Of a stretch of 64,000 nucleotides of DNA, positions 1 to 12,877 are shown in pieces (position 1 is the stretch's first letter; the number at the start of each line of letters is the position of its first letter). The stretch spans positions 57,008,032 through 57,072,031 of the forward strand of contig NC_048895.1 in NCBI RefSeq assembly GCF_011077185.1. Reading direction: 5' to 3'. This DNA comes from Oxyura jamaicensis (lineage: Eukaryota; Chordata; Aves; Anseriformes; Anatidae). Both the position numbers and the translations under genes were made by a program. The notes beneath the pieces were generated by a model. It was not told the origin of the DNA and did no database searches. It was given only the letters and a program-made list of their open reading frames with translations.

Positions 1-687
1 TTTCTAGATCTTTTATGAATCTTTACCTGCATATAACCCTTCATACAGATCCCTGTGGCACACAGTGATAACCTGCAATGAGAAAACTGCTTATTATTTT
101 GTTGTGCATTTTTTGTTCACAGTCCATAACAGGTACTGATCTTTATGAGGACTCTTCCTCTTATATCATACCAGTTTAGTTTCTTAAAGAGCCTTTGGTG
201 AGAGATCATCATCTTTTGGAAACACAGACAAATTATATCAACAGGATGTCCTTTTATCTTCATGCTTGGTGACTGATTCCTCGGATACCAGCTTAGAAAA
301 TATTTTGTTCTCGTAGTTGTTAATTTCTTCAAAGAACTCTACTTGTTTTGTGAGGAATGGCCTCTCTTCACATTAACAAAGTTGACTGTTCCCTAGTAAA
401 ACTATATTTATAAATTTGTCTAGTAACTCCATAGCTTAGTATAGTTTTAACACTGTCATTTATCAGTTTGATTTCTGAATATTAGGGTCAAGTCAATTTT
501 AAACAGCTAGTTACACAATACATTAGTTATTCATTTATTTCATTTTTTAAGATGTTTTAACACTCTTGGGTAAATATCAAGAGGTCTGATGAAATCTGAC
601 AGTTTATTTTGTCCAGTTTGTTCTATAATGTCTCTGTTTCTTTGTTTTGAGACAGATCACCAATTTTTTCTCATGGTGAATACAGAG

Positions 688-689
<2 letters not shown>

Positions 690-749
<60 letters not shown>
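690..749. repeat. (AAT)n microsatellite
   Basis: About 20 uninterrupted AAT units, perfect over the whole run. A shorter run of the same triplet lies at 4258-4292, and TTA/AAT runs recur elsewhere (18848-18870, 26453-26475). Confidence 0.97.
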
Positions 750-751
<2 letters not shown>

Positions 752-980
752 TAGTTTTTCCGATATAGCCTCATTTTCTATGGGTGTGTCTTTATTCCAA
801 TAGATGAGGCCCTACAGATCCTCTGGCAGGATTCCTGCTTCTGATGTGTTTGTAAAGAGATTTGCTGTTAGTCTGTGTGTATTTTATCAAGTGTTTCCTA
901 AAAATGTTATCTATTTTATACTGCCTCAGTTGTTGTTGTGGTTTGTTATTTACATACCAAAATTTATGTTGGTTTTTCCT

Positions 981-1018
981 TTCTCTCTCTCTCTCTCTCT
1001 CTTTTTTTTTTTTCTTTT
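981..1018. repeat. (TC)n plus poly-T tract
   Basis: About ten TC units (982-1001) run directly into 12 T residues (1002-1013), giving a polypyrimidine tract. Reading frames across it are low-complexity artefacts. Confidence 0.95.
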
Positions 1019-1120
1019 CCTTGTATGAACATCACTCAATGTTCTCAAGTTCATTCTCTCACATCTGGTAGCCTGCCACCCCCTTCCGTATAGCCTTCTT
1101 AAGCTTCTAGCTGAAGTATT

Positions 1121-1846
1121 TGTAGTGGGTTTACATGGCAACGTTTTTTGCAGATTTCCATGCTGCAGCCTGTGAGGAAGACCACAGTGGAGGAGGTGGA
1201 TCTGCCCTGAAGGAGGCTGTGGCCTGTGGAGAACCTCCACTGGAGCAGACCCCGGGCCAGACCTGTAACCCATGGAGAGGGGACCACACAGGAACATGTG
1301 ACCTGGCAGGAGCTGCTGCCTGTGAGGGACACAAGTTGGAGTAGTTTGCTCCTGACATGTGGACCCCGTGGTATGGAACCGTGTTGGAGCAGTTCTTGAA
1401 GAGCTGCTACCTGTGGGAAGTCCCTGCAGGCTCATTTCAGGAAGAATGGCATCTCATGGGAGGGACCCCACGTTGGAGCAAGCGAAGAGAGTGACCATGA
1501 AGGAGTGGCGGAGGCAAAGCACTAGACTGATGACAACCCCCATTCTCCTGTTCCCCTGTGCCTTTTGGGGGGAGGAGGTCAAATAGGGTGAATGGGGGGA
1601 AGGTGGTTTGAGTTTCTTTCCTTTGTTTCTTACTTCTCTAGCTTGTTACTAATAAGAAATAAATTTTGCTGTCTCCCTACTCTGAGTCTGCTTTGCCCAT
1701 TATAATAATTGGTGAGTGATCTCCCTGTCCTTATCTCAACCCTTGAACCCTTTTCATCGTATTTTCTCCCCCTTTCCCTTTGAGACAGGCTAGTGAGAGA
1801 CCAGCTGAGGTGGAGCTCAGCTGCCCACCTAAGTAAAACCATCACA
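1121..1846 (+). mobile_element. Solo ERV LTR, plus orientation (avian ERVL-like family)
   Basis: Seen: the element starts with TGTAGTGGGTTTACATGG and ends in CCATCACA, giving TG...CA termini. The middle holds degenerate repeated segments of the type 'cctgtggagaacctccactggagcag', followed by a polyadenylation signal AATAAA (1658-1663) and a U5-like end. Five bases before it (GTATT, 1116-1120) and after it (GTCTT, 1847-1851) match with one change, as for a 5-bp target duplication. Known: 5-bp duplications are usual for ERVL-class elements, and I recognise this LTR type from bird genomes. The copy at 11952-12877 is the same family in reverse and about 200 bases longer; this one lacks part of U3. 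There is no internal retroviral sequence beside it, so it is a solo LTR left by recombination. Long frames inside it are not genes. Confidence 0.82.
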
Positions 1847-4257
1847 GTCTTGTAACAAGCAGATTCATCTGCAATCCACCAGTATTACACATGCAAAAAT
1901 TCACCAATATCTGTAAATATTTTCTCCTTATACCTCCTCCTTTTAACCTACTTCCAGTATTATTCTTCATTTTCAAGCTTTTTTCTTTTTTATATCTATA
2001 TATTGCAGCAATTAACTTCCTGTCCTCATGTGCCATATCCATAGACATACCGTGTTATTGTCATAGGACATTCAGTGTTATATCGTATCTACTGCATATG
2101 TAATGTGGCATGTGGTCATTATATAGGCCCTTCAGCCTTTATTTCCTTATTTTATCCTGTTCTATTAGGCTTACTGTTTAGTGAAACAAAAACAAAAACA
2201 AAACAAAAAAAAAATAAAATAAAAAATAAAAAAGCTTCCCTACAAACAACCCAGAGAAATAAAAACCTGTCTAACTGAAAGTGGAAATCAATATATTGCT
2301 TTACTGCTACCACACAGAACATGAGTAGCTATGACCAAATCTTGACACAAAAAAAAAAAAAAATAGTCTACATCAATGATCGGACTGTCTCTGCACATAA
2401 TCTCAGTTGCGTAGTTATTAGGAGAAGAGATTTTGAAAGCTTGGGGATGGAAGGACACACAAAATTCCCTTGATATCATAACTGAGAAATGGGATCTGGG
2501 AAACAGACAATTTTTGAGAAGAGAAGGCAAAAAGCTGCAAAGCTAGTGCAACTCCCTGAAATCAGAATAAAAGAAAGGGTGATGTAAATCAAATTACCAG
2601 ACAACATTTTTGGTAAAAGAATGAAGATTCATTCTTTTGGGACAAGAAAGACAACGCAGTGGTAAACTTGGGAAGTGGGTACACATGTAAATGGGAAACC
2701 CGCAGGGCTTGAAAGACTGTGGAGGAAAAGCAAACATAGCATCAACTCTGCTTTGGGAGATCAGGATAGCTGCAGGACCTGCCCATGTGGAAAAGGCATG
2801 AGTGCTTCATACACACAGATAGTCTGGCATATGGTTTTTATATATAACATATGGTATGTGTGTGGACTGTAATTAAAGGGAACCACTCTTATGAGTCAAT
2901 ATATGATCTCACATAAATTCAATATGTAAAACATATGCTATTTAGGTATATATAGCAATTGCATATAACTTACATACATTTTTGTGATGCATCATGGGCA
3001 AGCATAATAGGAGACATTTGGGTAATTGTGAATCCAAGGAGAAGGGATTTTTAAGCCAAGAGAACCCTGATGGAGTACACAACTGCAGAAATGATGAAAA
3101 AAAAAAAAAAAAAAGGGGGGGGGGGGGGCAAAAAAATAAAAATCAATCAAAAACCTTAGTGATAGTTAAGCCATAGGGTGAGAGGAGGAGGAACAGGGGA
3201 GGAACAGGGGGTACTCCTGTTTCCTTGCTTGGAGGACATTAGCCTACGGTGAGAAAAAGACAGCATATAGAATAATTTGCTGTGACAGATGGAGGAGAAG
3301 CAGCACAGAGCAAATACAGAAAATTAAAAAGAAAATAAGTAACAGAAAAAAAAAAAAAAAGAATACAAATAAAATGGGAATGAAAGTAAAAGAAATTTTA
3401 TAAACAGGGAAGTAAAAAAATAAATTCTAAAAATATTAAATACTAAAACAAGGAGCACAGAAAAAGAAACTAAAGCATTTGATTATTTTATTGATAGTAA
3501 TTAAATATATTAATACAGCTTGAAAAATAAGGCATCATTTTCTGTGTATTAACAAAGTAATATTAGCCATTTTTTCTCAGCCTTTGTCACATCATGCCTC
3601 CTCCGGATGTTGAGATTATACATCATTAAGATCCATTTGGATGAAAGGCACTATGTAAATTTAAGCTTATTAGCATAGTAATTGTGACATTTTCTCAAAT
3701 GCATTGTGATTGACTCTAATTTATTTGTTATTTGAAATGATTTTCCAACTAATTTCTATAATTCTTCGTCTACTGTTCATTCATGGTTTATTGTGAAAAA
3801 TTGAAATTCATAATCCATGCTATTTTGGTTGAAGAAATAATCAAACGATATTTTTGTTTGCTGATTGGAGGACTGTGACTCTTACAATATGCAGTTTGGT
3901 GTATATATATTTTCTCGATTATCAATTTAAAATCTGTTTATATCTAGCAGTCTATATTTTGCATATAAAACTGTACTCTAGAAAATACTCTTACGAAGAA
4001 ACTTGTTTTTAAGAGTGGATATTGATGAAAAATGAATAAAATAAATATATCTACATAGTCAATGAAATTCATTTGAAATTACAAATGAGTGTTCACAGTA
4101 TGTTTCCTCAAGCATTTGCCAGCTCTGGAAATAATCTTGGCCTATGTTACACCCAGAAATATGTGTATACACCGTGTTAAAACCAGAATTAAAATTCTTT
4201 CTAATTTATGCGGAAAAAAAAACATGGAGTTGCTAACACTTGTAATGAACTTTTTTT
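1847..4257. other. AT-rich intergenic DNA, no gene seen
   Basis: Contains A-rich low-complexity sequence (2185-2233, mixed AAAAC/AAAAT units), poly-A at 2348-2363, an A18/G14 junction at 3097-3128, and poly-A near 3345-3360. No interspersed repeat or coding exon was recognised. Confidence 0.6.
3097..3128. repeat. A18-G14 homopolymer junction
   Basis: Eighteen A residues are followed directly by fourteen G residues. The same A-run to G-run order recurs at 35811-35831, where it ends at an assembly gap, and at 50954-50986. It may be a real purine tract or a base-calling/assembly artefact. Confidence 0.95.
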
Positions 4258-4258
4258 A

Positions 4259-4292
<34 letters not shown>
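4258..4292. repeat. (AAT)n microsatellite
   Basis: About 11 AAT units. The minus-strand frame across it (4233-4451) gives a run of tyrosines and is not a gene. Confidence 0.95.
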
Positions 4293-7200
4293 TTCTAAAG
4301 AGAATAGATGTATAAGCTCTAGAACACTAGTAACAAATGTCATTTCTGTGACTGTGAGTTTTTTTCTAAAATGCTGTTTTATTTGGAAAAAATCAAGTTC
4401 TGATATGAGAGATGACTCATTAAGCCTAAATTCACAGAATTCCCCAAGCAATTTCTTTATTTTTGCAGAAAGGTTGTGTCAAATGCTGGGATGAAAACAT
4501 TGCTTCTGATTTTATCTTGCTTAGAAATATTGTGTGCTTTTAAACTTGTAGTGAAGAATTGTCTTTCTATCATGCAGATCTTAATTTGAACCTATAATAT
4601 TGGTTAATCTCTAGTTCATATGGCACTCTGGCACGTCAACTCATGTTTCACCTAGAGGGAGATGAATCACAGAATGGATACAGTAAAATGCATCCAGATA
4701 CAGACTTATCTGGGAATTTTAATGATATTCTTTTAATGAATTATTGGTGCTGTACATCCCATGTCAAATTTTTGGCCACTGTACCCATGGTCTAACATTC
4801 ATTTGAAGATGCAAGTTGTTTTAGTACACTTTCTTAATACTTTCTGTCTATGAATGAAGTTCTTGTTAGAGATTTTTTGTAGAATCAAAGATCTGAGATA
4901 CCCACATTTTGCTGTGAATCTGAAATTAGAGAAAAGCTGTCTGTAACTGTTATCAATTAGTATTTAAATAATATATATGCACTATTTATATGTCTGTTGT
5001 CATTCTCTGTCTCCCCAAAACCCTAGGATATAGTGGCAGCCTTTCTTGTAAGTAGAATCCTGTGTTTTTCAAAGGTAGGGCATGATATAGCTAAATTTGC
5101 AGTGAGAATAATGAAGACAGGAACTTTTCTAATTTCATTAATTCATTTCATGTTTATTTGATATTTCAGGGGAAAAAAAAAAAAAAAGAGAGAGAGAGAG
5201 AACACTTGTTTGTGGGAATTAGTTACTCTTTTCAGCAGTAGTAAAGTCAGAGTAACTGTAAGAGTGGTACACTTTCGCTGAAAAATACCTCAATCCTCAT
5301 TTTGAAGATCAACAAGAAAAATAGTCTTCTGTTTCTCTGTTAGATTCCTAAAAAGCAGTAACTGTCATGATTTTATGTAGGTAGCAGATTTTGTGCCTGA
5401 ATACATAACCAGTCATTCTAGATGTTTAAAATAATGTTTCGATTATTGAGCAGATGTTCTAGACAGCCACATAATAGTGCAGGATAGTTCTGTATTTTCT
5501 GTCTATTCTGTAGCACATATAAATATTTTTCTGCCATTCCTTATCTATCAGAAGATTACATTCCACTGGAATGATAATCAGTTAACTAAGCAAGCAAATT
5601 CATACACTATACTGGAGGTTCAATAACAAAAAGATTAAAATAAGAAAGGGTTAAAGCTGGTAATGTAATTATGTACTGACTAAATCAGTGTTATTAGTTC
5701 TTACTGGAAATTGAACTTGTAATAAGATCTCTTAAACAACAACTCTTAATTTCAGATGAGAGTATGACTGGGCTCTGAGATATACGAAAAAAAAAAAAAA
5801 TTCTGCTATTTCAGTTTTTAACTAATAATTTATAATCTTCTAGGAGTATATATTGAGCATTTTGAAATATTGAGAAGTTCTCAATAGAGAATTGATTCAA
5901 TAAATTTCAGCTAAATTTCAAGAAAGTCAAGCTGTGTTTTTAACAGACAATTCAAGTTATGAAAATTATTCAATATGTATAATTTAAAATTATTCTAGTC
6001 CTAAACAGTACAAAAATACTTCTGTTGGTTTGATGCCATTTTTACAACCTGGTACCTCAATTTTAAATTAAAGCAAAATTCTGGGGCAAAACAAAACCTG
6101 AAAAAAATACAGACATGAAGACAATCTGTTGAATTTTGTTGAGTCCTATTAACATCTCTGAAATCACACATGATATTCAGAGGGAAGAGGAAGAAGAAAC
6201 AACACAGTTGTAGTTTACTACTATAAAAGCTTTCCTCATTGTTTTCCTTTCAAAGCTAATGCTTGCTAAGATTTAATTGGCTAGATATAACAACAAAAAA
6301 AAAATGTTGAACATCTATTATAGAACTCAACATGGTACTTAACCATACATATTTAGATCTTTGCATCTGTTCCTAAGCCCCCACATATTCTTAGATGCAA
6401 AGAAAATTTAAAATCTGGTGGAAAGCCTTGAGCGTCATCTCATCTGACTAATTCAAAACATGTTCAAAATAGATAGAGTGGGCAGAGCTAAGAATCTAAA
6501 TACATGAAGAAAGTGCAAAGAAAATAAGTAGGGAACTTCCCCTTGTGGTGAATTCTTAAAGATTATACCTACTGTACAGTAAATTACTTACTAAATTACA
6601 AATTAAACTAATCAGTTTTCATGTAAAATCTATCAAATTAAACATTAAGGTACCATCTAACAAAAAGGATACTGACATACAAAATATAGTTTATAACTCC
6701 TCTTTGAACCAAGGGTATACTTCTTTGTATACAATGTGCATTTTATTAAATGGCAGATTAAAATGTTAAAATATTATAATATTCTTTATATATAATATAT
6801 ATAATATATAATATCCATTAAATAAATGGATTATAATTCTTTCTCACTATATCACTGATTATGTGTTTCAACAGAGGAAAAGAATTATTCTTGAGATTTA
6901 CATTATTCTCTATTCAAGTAGGTAGTAAATCCTTTTCCCCTACACTGTCTAGTATCTGAAATACTTCTCTTTGCCACTAGGGCAAGGAAAACACTTTTGA
7001 AAGATCAGCATCACAGCACATTCTAATCCTTTTTTTAAACTACAGTGTTCCTGAGACTGATTATATATGCTTAGACCTCAAATGGAATAGTTTTTATTAT
7101 GAGATCTGGTAGCAGTTCAGGTGAGTATCATCTCACCCACACAATAATGGGCAACAAATGGTTCAGTTTTTGTGCAAGGCACTGTAGGCACAAAATTACA

Positions 7201-10200
7201 GGATTGAGAGTACTAGCCACTTTTTATGAGCCGATTGGCTGAACATTGCTAAAGTGCTCTTTAATAAGTGCTCTCTTTATTTCTTCTGGTGTGAAAGGCT
7301 GGGCTACAAAGAGATGACAGGCTTTGTAGGTGGGAGCAGGCAATTAAGGTCTTTTTCACAAATACAAGCCCCTGTAAACTGAGTATATTCTTCAGCGGCT
7401 CATTTTGTTTACTGAATTTTACTTTTTTTGCTTTGAACTTGAACTTTGGTGTTAAATTATTTTCTTCTGCTATGTATTGGAGTGATTTGTACACAGACTT
7501 CCCACACACATCTAATACAATTTACTTCACATTTCACTGTGCTTTTTTGTTCAGTTAGGCAGAATTTTCATTCAGGTTTATGGCTAGAAATCTAGTTTTC
7601 ACAGAGTTCTGGTGCTCCCGACAGGCCAGCTAACTGTGGAAAGGGAAAAAGCACTTCCACTTAAAGGCAGTAGGTATGCACCATCCTCCCATGGGATCAT
7701 GCAGTAGTCTGAAACATTTTCAGGTGGAATCTATTTCTTGGCAGAACTTCCTAAACATGGGGAATTCGGTCACTGCCTGTGATTCAAGCAAATATCTACC
7801 AGGAGAAACTTTACAGATATATCTCAGCTGATCAACACTCAACACAGATGCAAAATTCTTCTAATTAAATTTAGTTAGATACCATGAAGATTTCCGTATC
7901 TGAACTAGTCATCCTGGTTTCCCTTTATAATTAATAGAGAGCATAAAGCCACTTTGAGATTCATCAGATCCAAGTAAAGTATGATAGCTTAAACCTTATT
8001 CTGGAAATACCTACCAGACATGAAAGAAGTTTGAGGAGGATGGAAGAATTATTAGGAAAGTTTTTCTGACAGAGGGAGAATTATCAATTTTCATCAGCAT
8101 GTGTGAAAGTGGAAGCTGGCAACAATGGAGGGAAATATGAAAGGAAAGAAAGAAATCTATTATTCAAAGGAGGGTAGTCAAGGTATATGAAGGTATGTAT
8201 TGTGTTGAAATTCCTGGACTCCTAAATGACCCAAAATAGTGATGTATGTTAAAAAAACTGAGGTATTCCTCTGTTCTGTCTAGTTCATTTTCTTCCTGGA
8301 TTTTTCTTCCAGCTAAGTAAAATGCAGTTGGCTTGGCAAAAGCTGATAGGTCTGACTCTTTTCACCACCAAATGTCACAGAAGCAGTGAGCTGTAAGCCA
8401 GAGCTGTAGCAGGGTGACTCTTCAGGGAAGTTTTCCCGGGAACTTTTAGATACCAACTAGTCTTGGAGAGCTAGAGCTCTGGATTCTCATTTCTATAAAA
8501 TGGGAAAACAGACTTTGCCTATAAAGTGTACTAAAGAGGCCATGAAAAGCACAGGTCCTGGAATGTACTCAGATTAAGCCTCGAGAACCCAAAAAATGAA
8601 TGTTAAACCTAGTGCCCCAAACTACGGAACATTTAGCTGAAGTGCTTGGGCAGACTTTAGTTGGCAGCGTGTTTGATCTGATGCCAATGTAACCCTTATT
8701 CTAATACAAGCACTCCTTTATAAATTTAAGTTTGTAAAAGAGGATTTAGAATAAGGTAATAGTGTGCTTAAAAAACAACTTGATCTGATTACCAAAAATT
8801 CCCATTTCACTAACAGTACCATTGTGTTCCTCTGCCTTTAAACACTTATCCTAACTATCATAGGCCAGAGTTCAAACAGTGACCAGCTCATTCAATAGAA
8901 GAGAGCTATGCTGAGTGGAACAAAGCATTTAACTGACTACTAAAAATAATAATAAATATATATATATATAAAAAATGCACATCAAGGAAATAGTCTGTAA
9001 TTGTGAGCATAATTAATGTCTGGAACTATTAGTTTTCCCTTGGAAGAGAAATCTCATTTTATTAATCTGAATTGAGTGATATGCTATATACAATAGTCCT
9101 GTTGTGGCAGAAAAATGAACAAAACTATGTTATGCTTTTGTTAATATCTAATTTATACCACACCAGAAGCCAGACTCTTGGTCAAATGTAAACTTGCATA
9201 ATGCCATTGAACTCAATGAACCCTTGAAAATCTACAAAGATCTGATACAAAGAAATGGCATCACTAATGACACAAAGAAATGTACACTGTTTGGGTGGTT
9301 ATTAATTATGGAACAAATGCTTATACCTCCACTTGCATAGAATATCACCGCTCTTGAGCTCTTCTGTGCATAGACTTTTGAAGCTGGCCTTAAATTGGTG
9401 CTGAAGTTTTAACAGCTTTGTTACAATCTCTCATTCAGTTCTTGAATTCTCAGCCTATAATGAATTGTATACTCTCAACACACTGCAACTACATGATTAC
9501 ACATGTAAGTACATACTCAGGAACTTAGCTGTTGTGTCAAAACATACAAAATCCAAGTGCTGGATTAAGAGCATGTGTGAATACCATCACAGAAGCTGAT
9601 CACACATTCTCCTTTCAACACTTCTTTTTATCTGTATTTATCTATAGTAATATATATCAAGTTACTCTGAGATTTTGCAGGTGCAATTTTTTAAATAAAA
9701 ACAAAAAGAATGGAAAACACTTTATCTTTCTGGTAACAACATAATTATTTACCTTTCAGATATTGAGCAAATGTGTATTTGTGTTGATCAGTACACTTTT
9801 TTTGTTTATTCCCCAAATGCTGCAGGGCTAGCAAGCAACCACAAAAACAATCTTAGTCAAAATTTTAGCTAGTGTTTGATTTTGTTGAAGTGAGCCACTT
9901 ATGTATTTAATAGAACAACAGCTTCAGAGGTATTTAGCAAAAAGATATAATTAAATGTTAATTTATATTAATTTATATATTATATATGTGTGTGTGTCTG
10001 AAGGGAGATTGCTATTCCATGTAGATTGCTCTAGAAAGTTTAAGGACTTGAGATAAATATGATATTAGAGAAGGAAAAGAGGTGGAACATAAAAACCTTG
10101 AGCTGCATTTAGGACCAAAGTGGAAGAATTGTTTAAAAGGCAAGTAGCATTTGTATAATTCAATCAACCTTAATATTAAAATAAAAATATATTAAAAAAA

Positions 10201-10828
10201 ATACTTATTTTCAGACAGTCACTTGTCTGAAAATATTAATCACAACTGTAGTTAACAGCTGACCATTATGGCTGAAAGTTTGTTATGCTTCTATAACATA
10301 TCTCTAAGACCAAATTTTGTAAGGCTGCCCATGCAAGCTAGTTACACTCAGGAGCACAGTTTGCCTGGACGGGTGTTGCTCATCTTGGAAACAAGTAATT
10401 TATGGCTCCAGGAGATGAAGTCAAAAACGGAGATGTGATATTTAAATTGCTGATTGGCATAATCATTTTTCATCACATTCTAATTTCTTTACTCTAGATG
10501 TGTAATATTTTCCTACATTATGTACTTGATTATTTGACACGTCTTATTTCAAATATATCCAATACCATTCTTTTTGACACTACGCTATGCTTGACTTTTA
10601 GCCATTTCAAAGCAAAATTCCTACCAACACCCTTTTTTTTCATTCTTCATTCTAAATTCTACCTTTGCCGAATTTACGGGATATGGACTATGACTCCCTA
10701 TAGCTAAATCCATTTCCACATGATCATGACTTGTGTCAAAGGCCTCTTAAAATGAAAATCAATATAATTTGCTTTAATTTAACACTGGAAGTCTTGTCAG
10801 TTCTCTTTCTAAGCAAAGGATATAATTA
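4293..10828. other. Long AT-rich intergenic stretch, no gene seen
   Basis: About 6.5 kb of apparently unique sequence. Simple repeats present: A/AG tract at 5173-5202, poly-A at 5788-5801, AT-rich runs at 6770-6815, AAT/AT at 8944-8972, and TA/TG at 9960-9998. No CR1, LTR, exon with convincing splice sites or RNA gene was recognised. Open frames are all under about 85 codons and look random. Confidence 0.6.
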
Positions 10829-11283
10829 ACAGAATCAGAGAATCACAGAATCATCTAGGTTGGAAGAGACCTCCAAGATCACTGACTCCAACCTCTGACC
10901 TAACACGAACAAGTCCTCCACTAAACCATGTCACTAAGCTCTACATCTAAACGTCTTTTAAAGACTTCAAGGGATGGTGACTCAACCACTTCCCTGGGCA
11001 GCCTATTCCAATGCCTAACAACCCTTTCCGTAAAGAAGTTCTTCCTTACAACCAAACTCAACCTCCTCTTGCGCAACTTTAGCCCATTCCCCCCCATTCT
11101 GTCACCAGGCACATGGAACAACAGGCCAACCCCCACCTCTCTACAGCCTCCTTTCAGGTACCTGTGGAGTCCAATAAGGTCGCCCCCGAGCCTCCTCTTC
11201 TCCAGTCCCAGGTCCCTCAGCCACTCCTCGTAAGACTTGTTCTCCAGACACCTCACCAGTTTTGTTGCCCTTCTCTGGACTCA
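10829..11283 (-). mobile_element. CR1 LINE, 5'-truncated, minus strand
   Basis: Seen: the low-coordinate end carries 'cagaatcagagaatcaca', the reverse complement of the CR1 3' octamer tail, followed by the conserved 3' UTR. A minus-strand frame at 11256-10921 (111 codons, uninterrupted) encodes the C-terminus of the CR1 reverse-transcriptase protein, including RHWNRLPREVV and SLEVFKRRLD. Known: CR1 elements are usually truncated at the 5' end and lack poly-A; this copy is about 455 bp of a roughly 4.5-kb element. The first 191 bases (10839-11029) are identical to those at 32310-32500; the rest differs markedly. A 33-base poly-A on the plus strand lies at its 5' side (11306-11338). The fragment carries no functional gene. 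Confidence 0.93.
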
Positions 11284-11302
11284 TTTTCAGCTTTGTTTCC
11301 AG

Positions 11303-11305
<3 letters not shown>

Positions 11306-11338
<33 letters not shown>
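11306..11338. repeat. Poly-A run (33 bases)
   Basis: Uninterrupted A run abutting the 5'-truncated end of the minus-strand CR1, so it is poly-T in CR1 sense and cannot be that element's tail. It may mark an A-rich insertion site or the tail of a separate, unrecognised retroposed fragment on the plus strand. Confidence 0.95.
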
Positions 11339-11342
<4 letters not shown>

Positions 11343-11951
11343 AAGTACATTTCCATATGATAGATGTCAGTCATATTGCTGAAAGCAAATGTAAAAAGTG
11401 CTTGTATAAGCATGGTAGCAGCAGAATTTGGTTAAAGAAACTTCTTTGGGTGTGATTAATGAGACTCAGATGTCAAATTGGCTCCACAATGATTGCCTGC
11501 CTACGTGGTTTTTACCACAAGGCTCATATGGGACATGGAAACTCTGTACCATGGCTAGAACTACACGTGGCACAGCTACCAGCTGTCCAGAAACTACTTC
11601 TCATTTTTGTATCCTTTGGTTCAAGTCAACAACAACTGAAATGCAGTTTTGACAATACGTAAAGCTAAATTGGGAATGTGGGGACTATCCAGCTTTCAAG
11701 CTAAACATCACTGCTGCTTGTACAATTTGTCTTCATATTTGTTTGAAGCAATTTTTCCCTCATCTTGTGTAAATGGTCTTACTGAATAAGAAGGTCAGAG
11801 CTATACTGTGGGGTTTCAGAATACTCTATTGTGAGTGAAAGAAAGTTGAATATCATCTCTCTCCTCTTTCGTTATCTCATATCCTGGTTTCCATACAAAG
11901 ATCTATGTCTAAGCAGAGAGGAAGCCATGCTAAACTTTAACTTGTCAGTGT
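11339..11951. other. Spacer between CR1 and LTR, no gene seen
   Basis: About 0.6 kb of ordinary sequence between the poly-A run and the minus-strand LTR. Overlapping plus-strand frames around 11428-11662 show no recognisable domain. Confidence 0.55.
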
Positions 11952-12877
11952 TGTGGTGGTTTTGCCCTACTGGGCAGCTAAACTCCATTACAACCGCTCT
12001 CTCATATTCCTCCTCCTCAATGGAAAAGAAGGAGAAAATATGATGAAAAGGATTCAAGGATTGAGATAGGAAGATCACTCAAAACAGACTCAGCATAGGG
12101 AGATTAATATAATTGATTACCTATTACTAACAAGCTAGAGCAGTGAGAAACTAAAGGCAAACTAAAAACAATCCATCCCCACCCCCACTCCCCAGTGTGG
12201 AGAAATGGGGAATGGAGTCTGTGGTCAGTCAATGACACTCCACTGCTCCTTCGTGATCACTCTCTTTCCTTGCTCTAACAAGGGGACCCTCCTACAGGAT
12301 GTTGTCCTTCCCAAATTGATCCTACTACATGGGCTTTCCACAGACAGTAGCTCTTCAAGAACTGCTCCAATATGGGTCGGTACCTTGGAGTCCATCTGTC
12401 AAGGGCTAACTGCTCCAACACGGATTCCCCATCCTCATTTGCTCCTGCATGGGATCCTTTCCATAGGCTGCAGCTCTGGCCCGGGGCCTGCTCCTGTGGG
12501 GGCTCTCCATCGGCCACAGCCTCCTCCATGCCACATCCACCTGCTCCACCAGGGGCCTCTCCACATGCTGCAGGGGAACTTCTACTCTGGCATCTAGAGC
12601 ACCTCCTGACCTCCTTCTTCACTGACCTTGGCATCTGCAGGGCTGTTTCTCATTTCTCTCTCTCTCAGCTGCTGTTGCACAGCTGTTTTTTCTCTTTCTT
12701 AAATCTGCTCTCACTGAGGCACAACCAGTGTCAGTGGTTCAGCTTTGACCAGCAGTGTGTCCCTTTTGGAGCCAGCTGGAGCTGGCTCTGATCTGACGTG
12801 GGCTCCTGGGCTCTTCTTACAGAGGCCACCCCTGCAGACCACCTGCTACCAAACCCTTGCCATGTAAACCCAGTGCA
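11952..12877 (-). mobile_element. Solo ERV LTR, minus orientation, same family as 1121-1846
   Basis: Seen: the plus strand reads TGTGGTGGTTTTGCCC at the low end and CATGTAAACCCAGTGCA at the high end, the two termini of this LTR family in reverse. A TATA-like ATTTAAG on the minus strand sits opposite 12698-12704. The central part repeats 'ggagcag'-type units as in the 1121-1846 copy. At 926 bp it is longer than that copy and appears close to full length, with U3 intact. Candidate flanking 5-mers (AGTGT and GATGT) do not make a convincing target duplication. No gag or pol sequence adjoins it, so it is a solo LTR. Frames of 120-140 codons inside it on both strands are by-products of GC-rich LTR sequence. 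Confidence 0.8.

Larger units (their letters stand above)
1..1120. other. AT-rich DNA before the first LTR, no gene seen
   Basis: Short open frames on both strands have no recognisable domain and are no longer than expected by chance in AT-rich DNA. The stretch holds an AAT triplet repeat (690-749) and a TC/T tract (981-1018), listed separately. No CpG-rich promoter, tRNA or conserved coding exon was recognised. Confidence 0.6.

Noticed and set aside
950..1435. 161-codon minus-strand open frame and overlapping plus-strand frames
   Set aside because: They lie across the LTR at 1121-1846 and a TC repeat; the LTR is GC-richer and poor in stops on both strands, and no protein family is recognisable.
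11306..11338. Poly-A tail of the adjacent CR1
   Set aside because: The CR1 is on the minus strand and the run is at its 5' side; CR1 elements also end in octamer repeats rather than poly-A.
12205..12791. Three overlapping frames of 119-139 codons on both strands
   Set aside because: All are within the LTR at 11952-12877 and reflect its repeated GC-rich units.
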